From contig VGYW01000128.1 of assembly GCA_016872875.1 (NCBI GenBank), positions 1-18,827 of the forward strand: 18,827 bases of DNA. Reading direction: 5' to 3'. How positions within the stretch are numbered: the stretch's first letter is position 1; every line of letters starts with the position of its first letter. The position numbers and the translations under genes were made by a program. This stretch comes from Planctomycetota bacterium (GTDB lineage: Bacteria; Planctomycetota; PUPC01; DSUN01). Shown one piece after another: positions 13,509 to 18,827 of the stretch. The notes beneath the pieces are model-generated. The model had not been told where the DNA came from. It saw only the letters and a program-made list of their open reading frames with translations, and searched no databases.

Positions 13509-13892
13509 GTGCAGAAAGAGACTGTTCTCACATCGAAGGCCCCCGCCCCGATCGGACCGTACTCCCAGGCCATTCGCGTGGGCAATCTGGTGTTCGTCTC
13601 GGGGCAGATTCCCGTGGACCCAGCCACGAACACGATGCCTCAGGGGATCGGGGACCAGACCCGTGTGGTGCTCGGCAACCTCCAGGCCGTCCTCGAGGCG
13701 GCGGGGTGCACCTTGGCTGACGTCGTGAAAACGACCGTCTACATGAAGGACCTCGCGGAGTTCGTGGCGATGAACCAGGTCTACGCCGCCTTCTTCAAGG
13801 AGACTCCGCCCGCCAGGGCCACCGTCGGGGTCTCCGACCTCCCCAAAGGCGCGCGCGTGGAGATTGACGCCATCGCCGTCCTTGGCGTGTGA
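13509..13892 (+). CDS. ridA: RidA family reactive-intermediate deaminase
   Basis: A 127-residue protein of the YjgF/YER057c/UK114 (RidA) family, trimeric enzymes that hydrolyse reactive 2-aminoacrylate and other enamine/imine intermediates made by PLP enzymes. The full family length is present: APIGPYSQAIRVGNLVFVSG, the central GDQTRVVLGNLQAVLEAAG and the C-terminal PPARATVGVSDLPKGARVEI, with Arg103 at the place of the substrate-binding arginine of the E. coli protein and the usual EIDAIAV ending. The GTG start has GGAG (13498-13501) seven bases upstream. It lies downstream of a PLP-enzyme gene (pabC) on the same strand but is separated by a hairpin repeat. It converges with the toxin gene, 11 bases away. 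Confidence 0.92.
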   Translation: MQKETVLTSKAPAPIGPYSQAIRVGNLVFVSGQIPVDPATNTMPQGIGDQTRVVLGNLQAVLEAAGCTLADVVKTTVYMKDLAEFVAMNQVYAAFFKETPPARATVGVSDLPKGARVEIDAIAVLGV

Positions 13893-13903
13893 TCGCCAGA
13901 AGC

Positions 13904-14356
13904 CTATGCCTGATCGAGCTGGGCGCAGAAGTCCTCGAGGGACACGATCCAGGGAAAGCGGGGCCGAAGGCGCAACAGGTCGTCGTCGCCTGTGACCAAC
14001 TGTACTCCGCGGGAGCGGGCCAGAGCGAAGAATGCAGCGTCGTGGCCGGTGAGATCGTAATCCAAAGCTGCGCTCAAGACAGACCGGTGGCCCTGGTCCT
14101 GCGCAGGCACCGATTCGACAGGGATGAGCTCAAGCCGCAAGGCGGCGCCGGCCGCTTCGGCCTCCTTCAGCCGGCCGCGCCGCACAGCCATCCGAAGGGC
14201 GTTGATCAGCTCATAGTGCCAGAGCTCGGGAACTGCTGCTGACACTTCCCCCTTCAGCACGGCAGCGAACAGACGCCTCGAATGGGCGCTCTCCTCATCA
14301 GGGAAGAGCCATGGGGCCGTCACCGAAGGGTCTATGACCACCTCCCGACTCACCAC
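13904..14356 (-). CDS. PIN-domain ribonuclease toxin (VapC-like)
   Basis: A 150-residue PIN-domain protein, the toxin of a probable VapBC-type pair; VapC toxins cut tRNA or rRNA with an acidic Mg-binding site. Candidate acidic residues are Asp9 (VVIDPS), Glu49 (HYELINALR), Asp106 (DLTGHDAAFFALA) and the Asp124-126 group (VTGDDDLLRL). Length and spacing are normal, so it looks intact. It starts GTG GTG; I give the first. A GGGAGG is very close to it, so the second GTG (14353) may be used. The start overlaps the stop of the antitoxin gene by seven bases, which couples synthesis. The cellular target is unknown. Confidence 0.87.
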   Translation of the reverse strand: MVSREVVIDPSVTAPWLFPDEESAHSRRLFAAVLKGEVSAAVPELWHYELINALRMAVRRGRLKEAEAAGAALRLELIPVESVPAQDQGHRSVLSAALDYDLTGHDAAFFALARSRGVQLVTGDDDLLRLRPRFPWIVSLEDFCAQLDQA

Positions 14357-14613
14357 TTCCTCCCCTCCTCAATCAGGTCCTTGATCGACTCGCCCGGTCC
14401 GAAGGGCCTCTGCTTGGCGCGGAGTTCGTCGAAGAAAGCGAGAATCTCCTCAACGCTCTCCTTTGCATGAGGCGCGTCCACTTCTTCGCAGGGCACGAGG
14501 GCCGCCAGGTCCTTCCCGCGGCGCTGGATGATAAACCGCTGTCGGCTGCGGTGGACCTCCTCCAGAAGTCGGCAGAGATGCGTCTTCGTCTCGAATACAC
14601 CGATGCGTTTCAT
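14350..14613 (-). CDS. Phd/YefM-like antitoxin, downstream copy
   Basis: An 87-residue protein (from ATG 14613) with the Phd/YefM-type N-terminal DNA-binding part (MKRIGVFETKTHLCRLLEEV, QRFIIQRRGKDLAALVP) and an acidic C-terminal tail ending PGESIKDLIEEGRKW that should bind the PIN toxin. It is about 39% identical to the upstream antitoxin with no gaps over the same 87 residues. GGAG lies seven bases before this ATG. The frame is also open from ATG 14673, which overlaps the stop of the upstream copy as ATGA and has its own GGAAGG; that would add 20 residues without similarity to the family. I prefer 14613 because the paralogue starts at the equivalent Met. Confidence 0.8.
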   Translation of the reverse strand: MKRIGVFETKTHLCRLLEEVHRSRQRFIIQRRGKDLAALVPCEEVDAPHAKESVEEILAFFDELRAKQRPFGPGESIKDLIEEGRKW

Positions 14614-14669
14614 GGCTCGTCTCCTGCCCGTCAGGGCCACCGGTCGAGTCAACTCCTGCGCGCGAGCGC

Positions 14670-14933
14670 TCATCGCTCCCTCCCTTCCTCAATGAGGCCC
14701 TGAATGCGCTCGCCGGGAGGAGGCGGGCCTTGCGAGGCGAGGATTTCGTCCGGCTCGCGGAATACCCAGGCCCACTTCTCCGCTTCGTCGCGCGAAAGAG
14801 CCTGCTCGTAGGGGCTCATCACTGCGACTGGCCTCCCTCGCCTCTCGACGACCACCCGCTCGTGGCGGTGCTCGATATCGTCGAGCAGTTGGGAGAAGTG
14901 CGTCTTGGCCTCAAATGCTCCAACGCGCTTCAC
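14670..14933 (-). CDS. Phd/YefM-like antitoxin, upstream copy
   Basis: An 87-residue Phd/YefM-type antitoxin (MKRVGAFEAKTHFSQLLDDI, RVVVERRGRPVAVMSPYEQA, ending PGERIQGLIEEGRER). It is the first gene after the promoter and operator of the toxin-antitoxin cluster. It starts with GTG at 14933, with AGGAG seven bases upstream. No toxin gene follows it directly; instead a second antitoxin does, then one PIN toxin. It may be the autorepressor of the cluster, or the survivor of a duplicated pair that lost its toxin. Both copies look intact. Confidence 0.82.
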   Translation of the reverse strand: MKRVGAFEAKTHFSQLLDDIEHRHERVVVERRGRPVAVMSPYEQALSRDEAEKWAWVFREPDEILASQGPPPPGERIQGLIEEGRER

Positions 14934-14946
14934 GAATAGGCTCCTA

Positions 14947-14965
14947 ACTAGTTTGTCAAACTAGT
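14947..14965. promoter_or_regulatory. Palindromic operator of the toxin-antitoxin cluster
   Basis: ACTAGTTTGTCAAACTAGT is a perfect 9-bp inverted repeat around a single central base. It lies just downstream of the -10 box, over the expected transcription start, and before the AGGAG of the first antitoxin. This is the usual place for autorepression by a Phd/YefM-type antitoxin. Confidence 0.75.
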
Positions 14966-14968
14966 CTG

Positions 14969-14997
14969 ATTATACCCCGTTCCCACCCTGTTGTCCA
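14969..14997 (-). promoter_or_regulatory. Near-consensus promoter of the toxin-antitoxin cluster
   Basis: On the minus strand TGGACA (14992-14997, 5/6) is separated by 17 bases from a perfect TATAAT (14969-14974). It fits within the 72-base gap after the heparinase gene and drives the antitoxin-antitoxin-toxin cluster. Confidence 0.8.
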
Positions 14998-15005
14998 GCG
15001 CTGCT

Positions 15006-18000
15006 TCACGGGGCCACCTCAATGGTCCTCGCGGTCTCGCCGGTCAGGAGCTCCTTGCCCTGGCGCGTGACGCGGCCAGGGACGAGCATGGTGACGGTGA
15101 GCCTGGCCCCCGCCTTGCTGACGACGAAGGCCGTGCCCTCGAGCACCAGCCCCTCAGCCGCGACTTTCCTCGGCTGGTTCGTCAGTACCACGGTGTCGGT
15201 GCGGTCGGGCCAGACGATGAGGATGGCGTCCCCGTCGTCCACCCCCTTGTGGTCCAGGACGGCGTTGATGATGGGCGCCTTCTCGGTGTTCTTCCGCGGG
15301 ATCATGGCGACGAAGTAGCCGCCCTTGCCCGCCGCCTGAGGCACCTGGCAGAGGAGCTGGGCCTCCTCGAACTTCTTGCCGAACGTCTTCTCGTAGTGCT
15401 GTGCGAAGCCGAAGCCGCACGGATGGCTCACGCGATGGGTGCGGTGGGTGAACGCCTTCGGCTCCGCGACGAAGCAATCCACGTCCACCCCATGCTGGCC
15501 GATGTAGTTGACGTGCTGCCCCGTCACTTTGAGGCCGTCGGCCAGGCACCAGAGGTTGAGGGCGGGCGTCAGCTCGCTGTTCCCGCTCAGGTCGTCGCGG
15601 AAGACGACGTAGTTGTGGCCCAGCGGGTCGGGGTCCTTCACCAGGATGTAGCGGCGGGTCCAGGTGAAGGGCTGCTTGGCCCACACGTCCTCGGATGCGC
15701 CGCGTGTGACGAGCTGGCCGTGGGTTTCGGGCAGGGCGTAGGGCACGCGGTTGAGGTAGCGGATGGGGCGGGCCATCTCGGCGTAGTCGGCGGCGGGCAG
15801 GGTGACGAATCGCGTGACCTTGCCCATCGCCTCATCCATGTCCTTCGCCTGGGGGTCCCAGCCGGGCTCCAGGCAGGTGAAGGGCTCGACCTTGTGCTCC
15901 TGCCACACTTTGCCGGTGTAGTAGCAGCCCTTCTGGTCGCGGCCTGGGCAGGTGCGGACGGTTTCGTCGTGGTTGAAGCTCAGGCCGCCGGGGTGGAGCC
16001 AGGCCTCGCCGATGCTGGGGGTGTACATGGCCGCGAAGTCCACCATCAGGGGCGCGCCTTTGGCGTAGTAGATGAACGCGCCGCGGTCAGCGTGGCCGTG
16101 GCCGACTGAGAAGCTGCCGCCGAGGCCCAGGAAGAAGGTCTCGTCCTGGCGCGGGAAGCCGTTGCGCATGACGAAGCCCATGCCCTGGTAGTGCTCGGAG
16201 CCCAGGTCGGGGCGGTTGGCCTCCTTGCCAGGGTCAATGAGGATGCCGGTCGGGGTCGGGTGCCCGCCGAGGGCGCGGCCGGTCTCGCTCGTCGCCCACA
16301 TCAGGTTCTTGGCGAGGGGCGGGTCGTCCCTATCGAAGAATGCGGCCATGATGGAGAAGGTCTCGTCGGGCGCGTAGTAGCCGTCGCCAATGGGCGGGCA
16401 GGAGCGGAAGCCGCCGCGGAGGTCCCACGGCAGCAGCGTGCCCATGCGGGCGCGCGCGGCCTTGGCGAAGCGGGCCATGACGGCCGACGTGTCGATCTTG
16501 TCCCCGCAGCGCGACATGGCGAGCAGGGGCACGACGCCGAACTCGAAGACCATGCCACTGTAGTGGGGGCACTCGAGCGTAGCGCCGTGGGGGTTCGCCT
16601 GGCTCTCCACGTAGGCGGTCATCCAGTCCGTGAGGTAGCTGCGCCACTTCTTGCCTTCGGGATGGCTGGGCAGGAGCGAGGCGGTGAGAGCGCCGCGGGC
16701 GCGCACCTGCGACATCATGTTGGCCGAGCCCCAGGCGAAGCCGGCCTCGCGCGGCGGCACGTAGTCGGGCGATAGGCCGTTGTAGGTCATCGCCGCGAGA
16801 TAGCGGAGCATCTTGGCCCGCTGCTCGGGCGCAAGGTGCGGCACGGCGAGCGCCACGTCGGCCGCGTGGGCAAGCACCCCCGCGTTGATGGCGTACATCA
16901 TGTGGCCGTAGTCCTCGGTGGCGAAGGTGTGGACGAATCTCTCGAGGCCCGAGAGGGTCTCGGCGATGAGCTGGTCGCCGATCTTCGGGTCGTCCTTGCT
17001 CAGGTAGCTCACCCAGCGAATGTGCTGAAGGTCGGGGATGTGCTTCTGCACGCGGGCGCGGAAGCGCTCGACGTCGCCTGCGTCCACGAACAAGCGGGGG
17101 TACTTGGAGGGCTCATCGTAGTCGAGCACCCAGTCCTTCACGCGGTCGAGCTCCAGGCGCCCGAGGCGCACGTGGCGGAGCATGGCCTCGGAGGTGGTCT
17201 TCTTGTTCCCCTTCTCGTCCTGCGTTTCAACACGGGGCACGACGCCGATGCCGTAGACCCGCTTGCCGAGACACGTGGGCGCACGCAGGAACAGGTCGGG
17301 CTTCGCCCGCCGCTCGATCCACAGGTTGTTGGTCTGGACGTATTGCACCAGGGTCTTGATGGGGTGCGGTTCGATGTCGGGGTGGAGCCATTGGCTTGGT
17401 CGCAGGGCGATGATGGCCAGGGCATCGTTGGGGTGCTTCGAGTTGTAGGCGGCGAAGAAGAGCGATTCGTCCTCGCCCCACTGGAGCCAGGCGTTGAGGC
17501 CGATGACGCGGCCATCCTTGTCGCACTTCAGGCCGCCGTCGCCCGGCTTTGCCGCCTCGTGGTACATGCGGCCCGCCCACTCGCAACTGTCGGGCTCCGG
17601 GCCCTCGTAGAAGGAGAAGCAGTAGGCGTTGGGCGACGGCACCCGCCCGTGCGTCTGGCACCACCAATCCCACATCATCGCAGCCTTCGGCGAGGCGAAC
17701 GACGGCATGACGTATTGGAAGGTGTCGCCCGGCCTCACGCCGCCCAGCTCGGGCATCTCGTAGCGCTTGCCCTTCGACAGGTCGAACTCCTCGCTGATGA
17801 TCGCCACGTCCTGCCCGGCCGAAAGCTCGATGGTGGCCTTGTAGGATGTCTTATCCGCGAACTCGTAGCTGAGGGCGACCTTGGCAAAGACGGGGCCTTT
17901 CTCAACGATCGTAGCCTTGTAGCCGAGGCATGGCCTCTCGGTCTGCCACCAGCCCCGGCCAATCCACTTGCCGTTGGCGAGGCGCACGGCCTGGATGGGC

Positions 18001-18476
18001 GCTGGCACCTGGTCGGCGGCGACGGGCGCCGGGAAGGTCTTCGCGCCGCCCGCGAGGCGAATGCCGAACTTGCTTGTCGCAAGCTCGATCACGCCGTCAC
18101 GCTCCCTGACCGTGAGATCTGGAACAATCGGATTCAAGGGCCCACCCATGTTCCGCAGCTCCCACCGCGCCACTCCATTCGCCTTCAGGCTGGCCATGAA
18201 GGAGAGCGTGGCGCTCCGGATGGCACGCGTCTCTGGCCACAAGGCGACATCGGAGAGTTGAAACGCGACTTGGTTGCCCCAGCCTTCGGGCGAATCCGCC
18301 ACGAGCGCAAGATGATCGAAGCCATCCTTTGAGAACTCCACCTTGTAGCTCACCCTGTCCGGCCCCCAGGCGAGGCCGAACGACTCGCGGATGGTGAAGG
18401 TGCGCGGCTCGCCGGCAACCGCGCCACAACACGCCAACAGACCCGCCACCCCCGCGACGAACTGAACGGTTCGCAT
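15006..18476 (-). CDS. Exported heparinase II/III-like polysaccharide lyase
   Basis: A 1156-residue protein starting MRTVQFVAGVAGLLACCGAV, a signal peptide cut probably after AVAG, so exported. The N-terminal part (about 25-430) is beta-rich. A helical middle region (about 470-770; YAINAGVLAHAADVALAVPH, ATLECPHYSGMVFEFG) looks like the alpha/alpha-toroid of such lyases. Then follows the heparinase II/III-like domain signature FSVGHGHADRGAFIYYAKGA (motif HGHADRG at about 792-798), where the His residues are expected to be catalytic or metal-linked, and a C-terminal beta-sandwich. The family removes uronic-acid polysaccharides by beta-elimination, but the substrate (glycosaminoglycan, alginate or other) cannot be told, and the protein is long for the family because of its N-terminal extension. 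The ATG at 18476 has AAGGGG six bases upstream; the frame upstream translates repeat DNA. Confidence 0.83.
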   Translation of the reverse strand: MRTVQFVAGVAGLLACCGAVAGEPRTFTIRESFGLAWGPDRVSYKVEFSKDGFDHLALVADSPEGWGNQVAFQLSDVALWPETRAIRSATLSFMASLKANGVARWELRNMGGPLNPIVPDLTVRERDGVIELATSKFGIRLAGGAKTFPAPVAADQVPAPIQAVRLANGKWIGRGWWQTERPCLGYKATIVEKGPVFAKVALSYEFADKTSYKATIELSAGQDVAIISEEFDLSKGKRYEMPELGGVRPGDTFQYVMPSFASPKAAMMWDWWCQTHGRVPSPNAYCFSFYEGPEPDSCEWAGRMYHEAAKPGDGGLKCDKDGRVIGLNAWLQWGEDESLFFAAYNSKHPNDALAIIALRPSQWLHPDIEPHPIKTLVQYVQTNNLWIERRAKPDLFLRAPTCLGKRVYGIGVVPRVETQDEKGNKKTTSEAMLRHVRLGRLELDRVKDWVLDYDEPSKYPRLFVDAGDVERFRARVQKHIPDLQHIRWVSYLSKDDPKIGDQLIAETLSGLERFVHTFATEDYGHMMYAINAGVLAHAADVALAVPHLAPEQRAKMLRYLAAMTYNGLSPDYVPPREAGFAWGSANMMSQVRARGALTASLLPSHPEGKKWRSYLTDWMTAYVESQANPHGATLECPHYSGMVFEFGVVPLLAMSRCGDKIDTSAVMARFAKAARARMGTLLPWDLRGGFRSCPPIGDGYYAPDETFSIMAAFFDRDDPPLAKNLMWATSETGRALGGHPTPTGILIDPGKEANRPDLGSEHYQGMGFVMRNGFPRQDETFFLGLGGSFSVGHGHADRGAFIYYAKGAPLMVDFAAMYTPSIGEAWLHPGGLSFNHDETVRTCPGRDQKGCYYTGKVWQEHKVEPFTCLEPGWDPQAKDMDEAMGKVTRFVTLPAADYAEMARPIRYLNRVPYALPETHGQLVTRGASEDVWAKQPFTWTRRYILVKDPDPLGHNYVVFRDDLSGNSELTPALNLWCLADGLKVTGQHVNYIGQHGVDVDCFVAEPKAFTHRTHRVSHPCGFGFAQHYEKTFGKKFEEAQLLCQVPQAAGKGGYFVAMIPRKNTEKAPIINAVLDHKGVDDGDAILIVWPDRTDTVVLTNQPRKVAAEGLVLEGTAFVVSKAGARLTVTMLVPGRVTRQGKELLTGETARTIEVAP

Positions 18477-18518
18477 CGCTGACCCCTTCGAAAGGAGGAA
18501 ACGTGATCGTCGAACGTT

Positions 18519-18547
18519 AGAACACCATAGCGCCGCCCCAAAGTCAA
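18519..18547 (-). promoter_or_regulatory. Tentative promoter of the heparinase-like gene
   Basis: TTGACT (18542-18547, 5/6) is 17 bases from TGTTCT (18519-18524), a poor -10. A better-looking TATGGT (18525-18530) overlaps but sits only 11 bases from the -35. The assignment is weak. Confidence 0.3.
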
Positions 18548-18551
18548 ACTT

Positions 18552-18636
18552 CTGCTCTCTCTCCCTTTGCCCCTTCCGGCCCACTCCCGGGGGGAGAGGG
18601 AGCAGATGCCCTCTCCCGGAGGGAGAGTGGGGCGCA
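18552..18636. repeat. C/G-rich inverted repeats of CCCTCTCCC type
   Basis: CTGCTCTCTCTCCC (18552-18565) pairs with 18592-18605 at 13 of 14 positions. A second smaller palindrome (CCCTCTCCCGGAGGGAGAG, 18609-18627) follows. The cluster lies upstream of the heparinase-like gene and looks like a dispersed non-coding repeat rather than a regulatory site of that gene. Confidence 0.55.
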
Positions 18637-18720
18637 GTAACGGACTTGCACGCGCCATCGCACGTCACCCCATTGCCTTCACCGAACGCATCTTGCTGGG
18701 GCGATGGCTGGCAGCCACTC

Positions 18721-18739
18721 CGCGGCCTTAGGAGCCGCG
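18721..18739. terminator. Stem-loop after the partial transposase gene
   Basis: CGCGGC pairs with GCCGCG around the loop CTTAGGA, about 20 bases beyond the stop of the minus-strand gene at the right edge. There is no clear T-run. It could end the transcript or lie within the terminal region of an insertion sequence. Confidence 0.35.
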
Positions 18740-18758
18740 ATGAAATAACTGTTCCATC

Positions 18759-18827
18759 TCAGTTCTTCCCCCGGGGTTGGATGGTGTAGTTCCAGTCCCC
18801 GTGGAAGTCGTCTGGGACCAGGGCGAT
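18759..18827 (-). CDS. C-terminus of a probable ISAzo13-type (Rhodopirellula family) transposase, cut by the right edge
   Basis: Only the last 22 codons are present, reading IALVPDDFHGDWNYTIQPRG then KN and a stop. The FHGDWNYTI-x-P ending is, to my knowledge, typical of the C-terminus of ISAzo13/Rhodopirellula-type DDE transposases (PF07592), which are common in planctomycetes. With so little sequence the call is tentative. If right, the end of an insertion sequence should lie between this stop and the repeats near 18640. I see no obvious terminal inverted repeat because the other end is outside the window. Confidence 0.55.
   Translation of the reverse strand: MALVPDDFHGDWNYTIQPRGKN

Noticed and set aside
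16836..18332. Long plus-strand open frame antisense to the heparinase-like gene
   Set aside because: Low-complexity composition (Val, Gly, Arg, His) without motifs; a shadow of the lyase gene. The same holds for open frames at 14991-16109, 5383-6414 and 1534-2538 on the plus strand and 3911-5137 on the minus strand.
18489..18512. AAAGGAGGAAACGTG on the plus strand as the start of a gene
   Set aside because: It looks like a strong ribosome binding site and start, but the frame reaches TAG after five codons and no gene follows on that strand.

Overview
The window is GC-rich DNA, probably from a planctomycete-like bacterium or a relative in the PVC/Lentisphaerota neighbourhood. This is inferred from gene content and no marker gene is present. 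The signs are many exported carbohydrate-active proteins (beta-helix protein, DUF6807/PmoA-like protein, heparinase II/III-like lyase), a stand-alone prepilin-like protein with an FTLLELLIVIGI signal, frequent GTG starts, several families of small palindromic repeats, and an ISAzo13-like transposase end.

Region 1 (1-5050) is the most distinctive part. A 217-residue regulator with two winged-helix domains (3096-3749) sits between a divergent exported beta-helix gene (163-2505, minus; overlapping by ATGA a paralogous gene cut by the left edge) and an exported DUF6807 gene (4118-5050, plus). The two intergenic regions hold five copies of a long palindrome with the invariant core ACTTGTACAAGT. 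One copy overlaps the -10 box of a near-consensus promoter (TTGACA-N17-TATGAT) of the regulator itself. The other four form two pairs, one on each side of the regulator, and in both pairs the centres are exactly 149 bp apart. I read this as a self-contained regulatory module: an autorepressor plus two flanking secreted-protein operons.

Region 2 (5281-8875) is on the minus strand. It holds a flippase-like membrane protein gene overlapping a PHP-domain metallohydrolase gene, and upstream of them a single-subunit 2-hydroxyacyl-CoA dehydratase (HgdB-like) gene with a good promoter of its own. Repeat-rich gaps lie on either side of the HgdB-like gene.

Region 3 (9223-13892) is a plus-strand run: pabB and pabC (p-aminobenzoate arm of folate synthesis), a prepilin-like protein, a zinc-ribbon membrane protein, a small hypothetical protein and RidA. 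At the pabB/pabC junction lies an 83-bp palindromic element with perfect 28-bp arms. It has no stop codon in the pabC frame and may be translated as the N-terminus of PabC.

Region 4 (13904-18827) is on the minus strand. Two tandem Phd/YefM-like antitoxins and one PIN-domain toxin are driven by a near-consensus promoter with a palindromic operator. Upstream are a large exported heparinase II/III-like lyase and, at the right edge, the last codons of a probable ISAzo13-type transposase. No rRNA, tRNA or CRISPR array was recognised. All start choices, promoters and operators are read by eye from the sequence.
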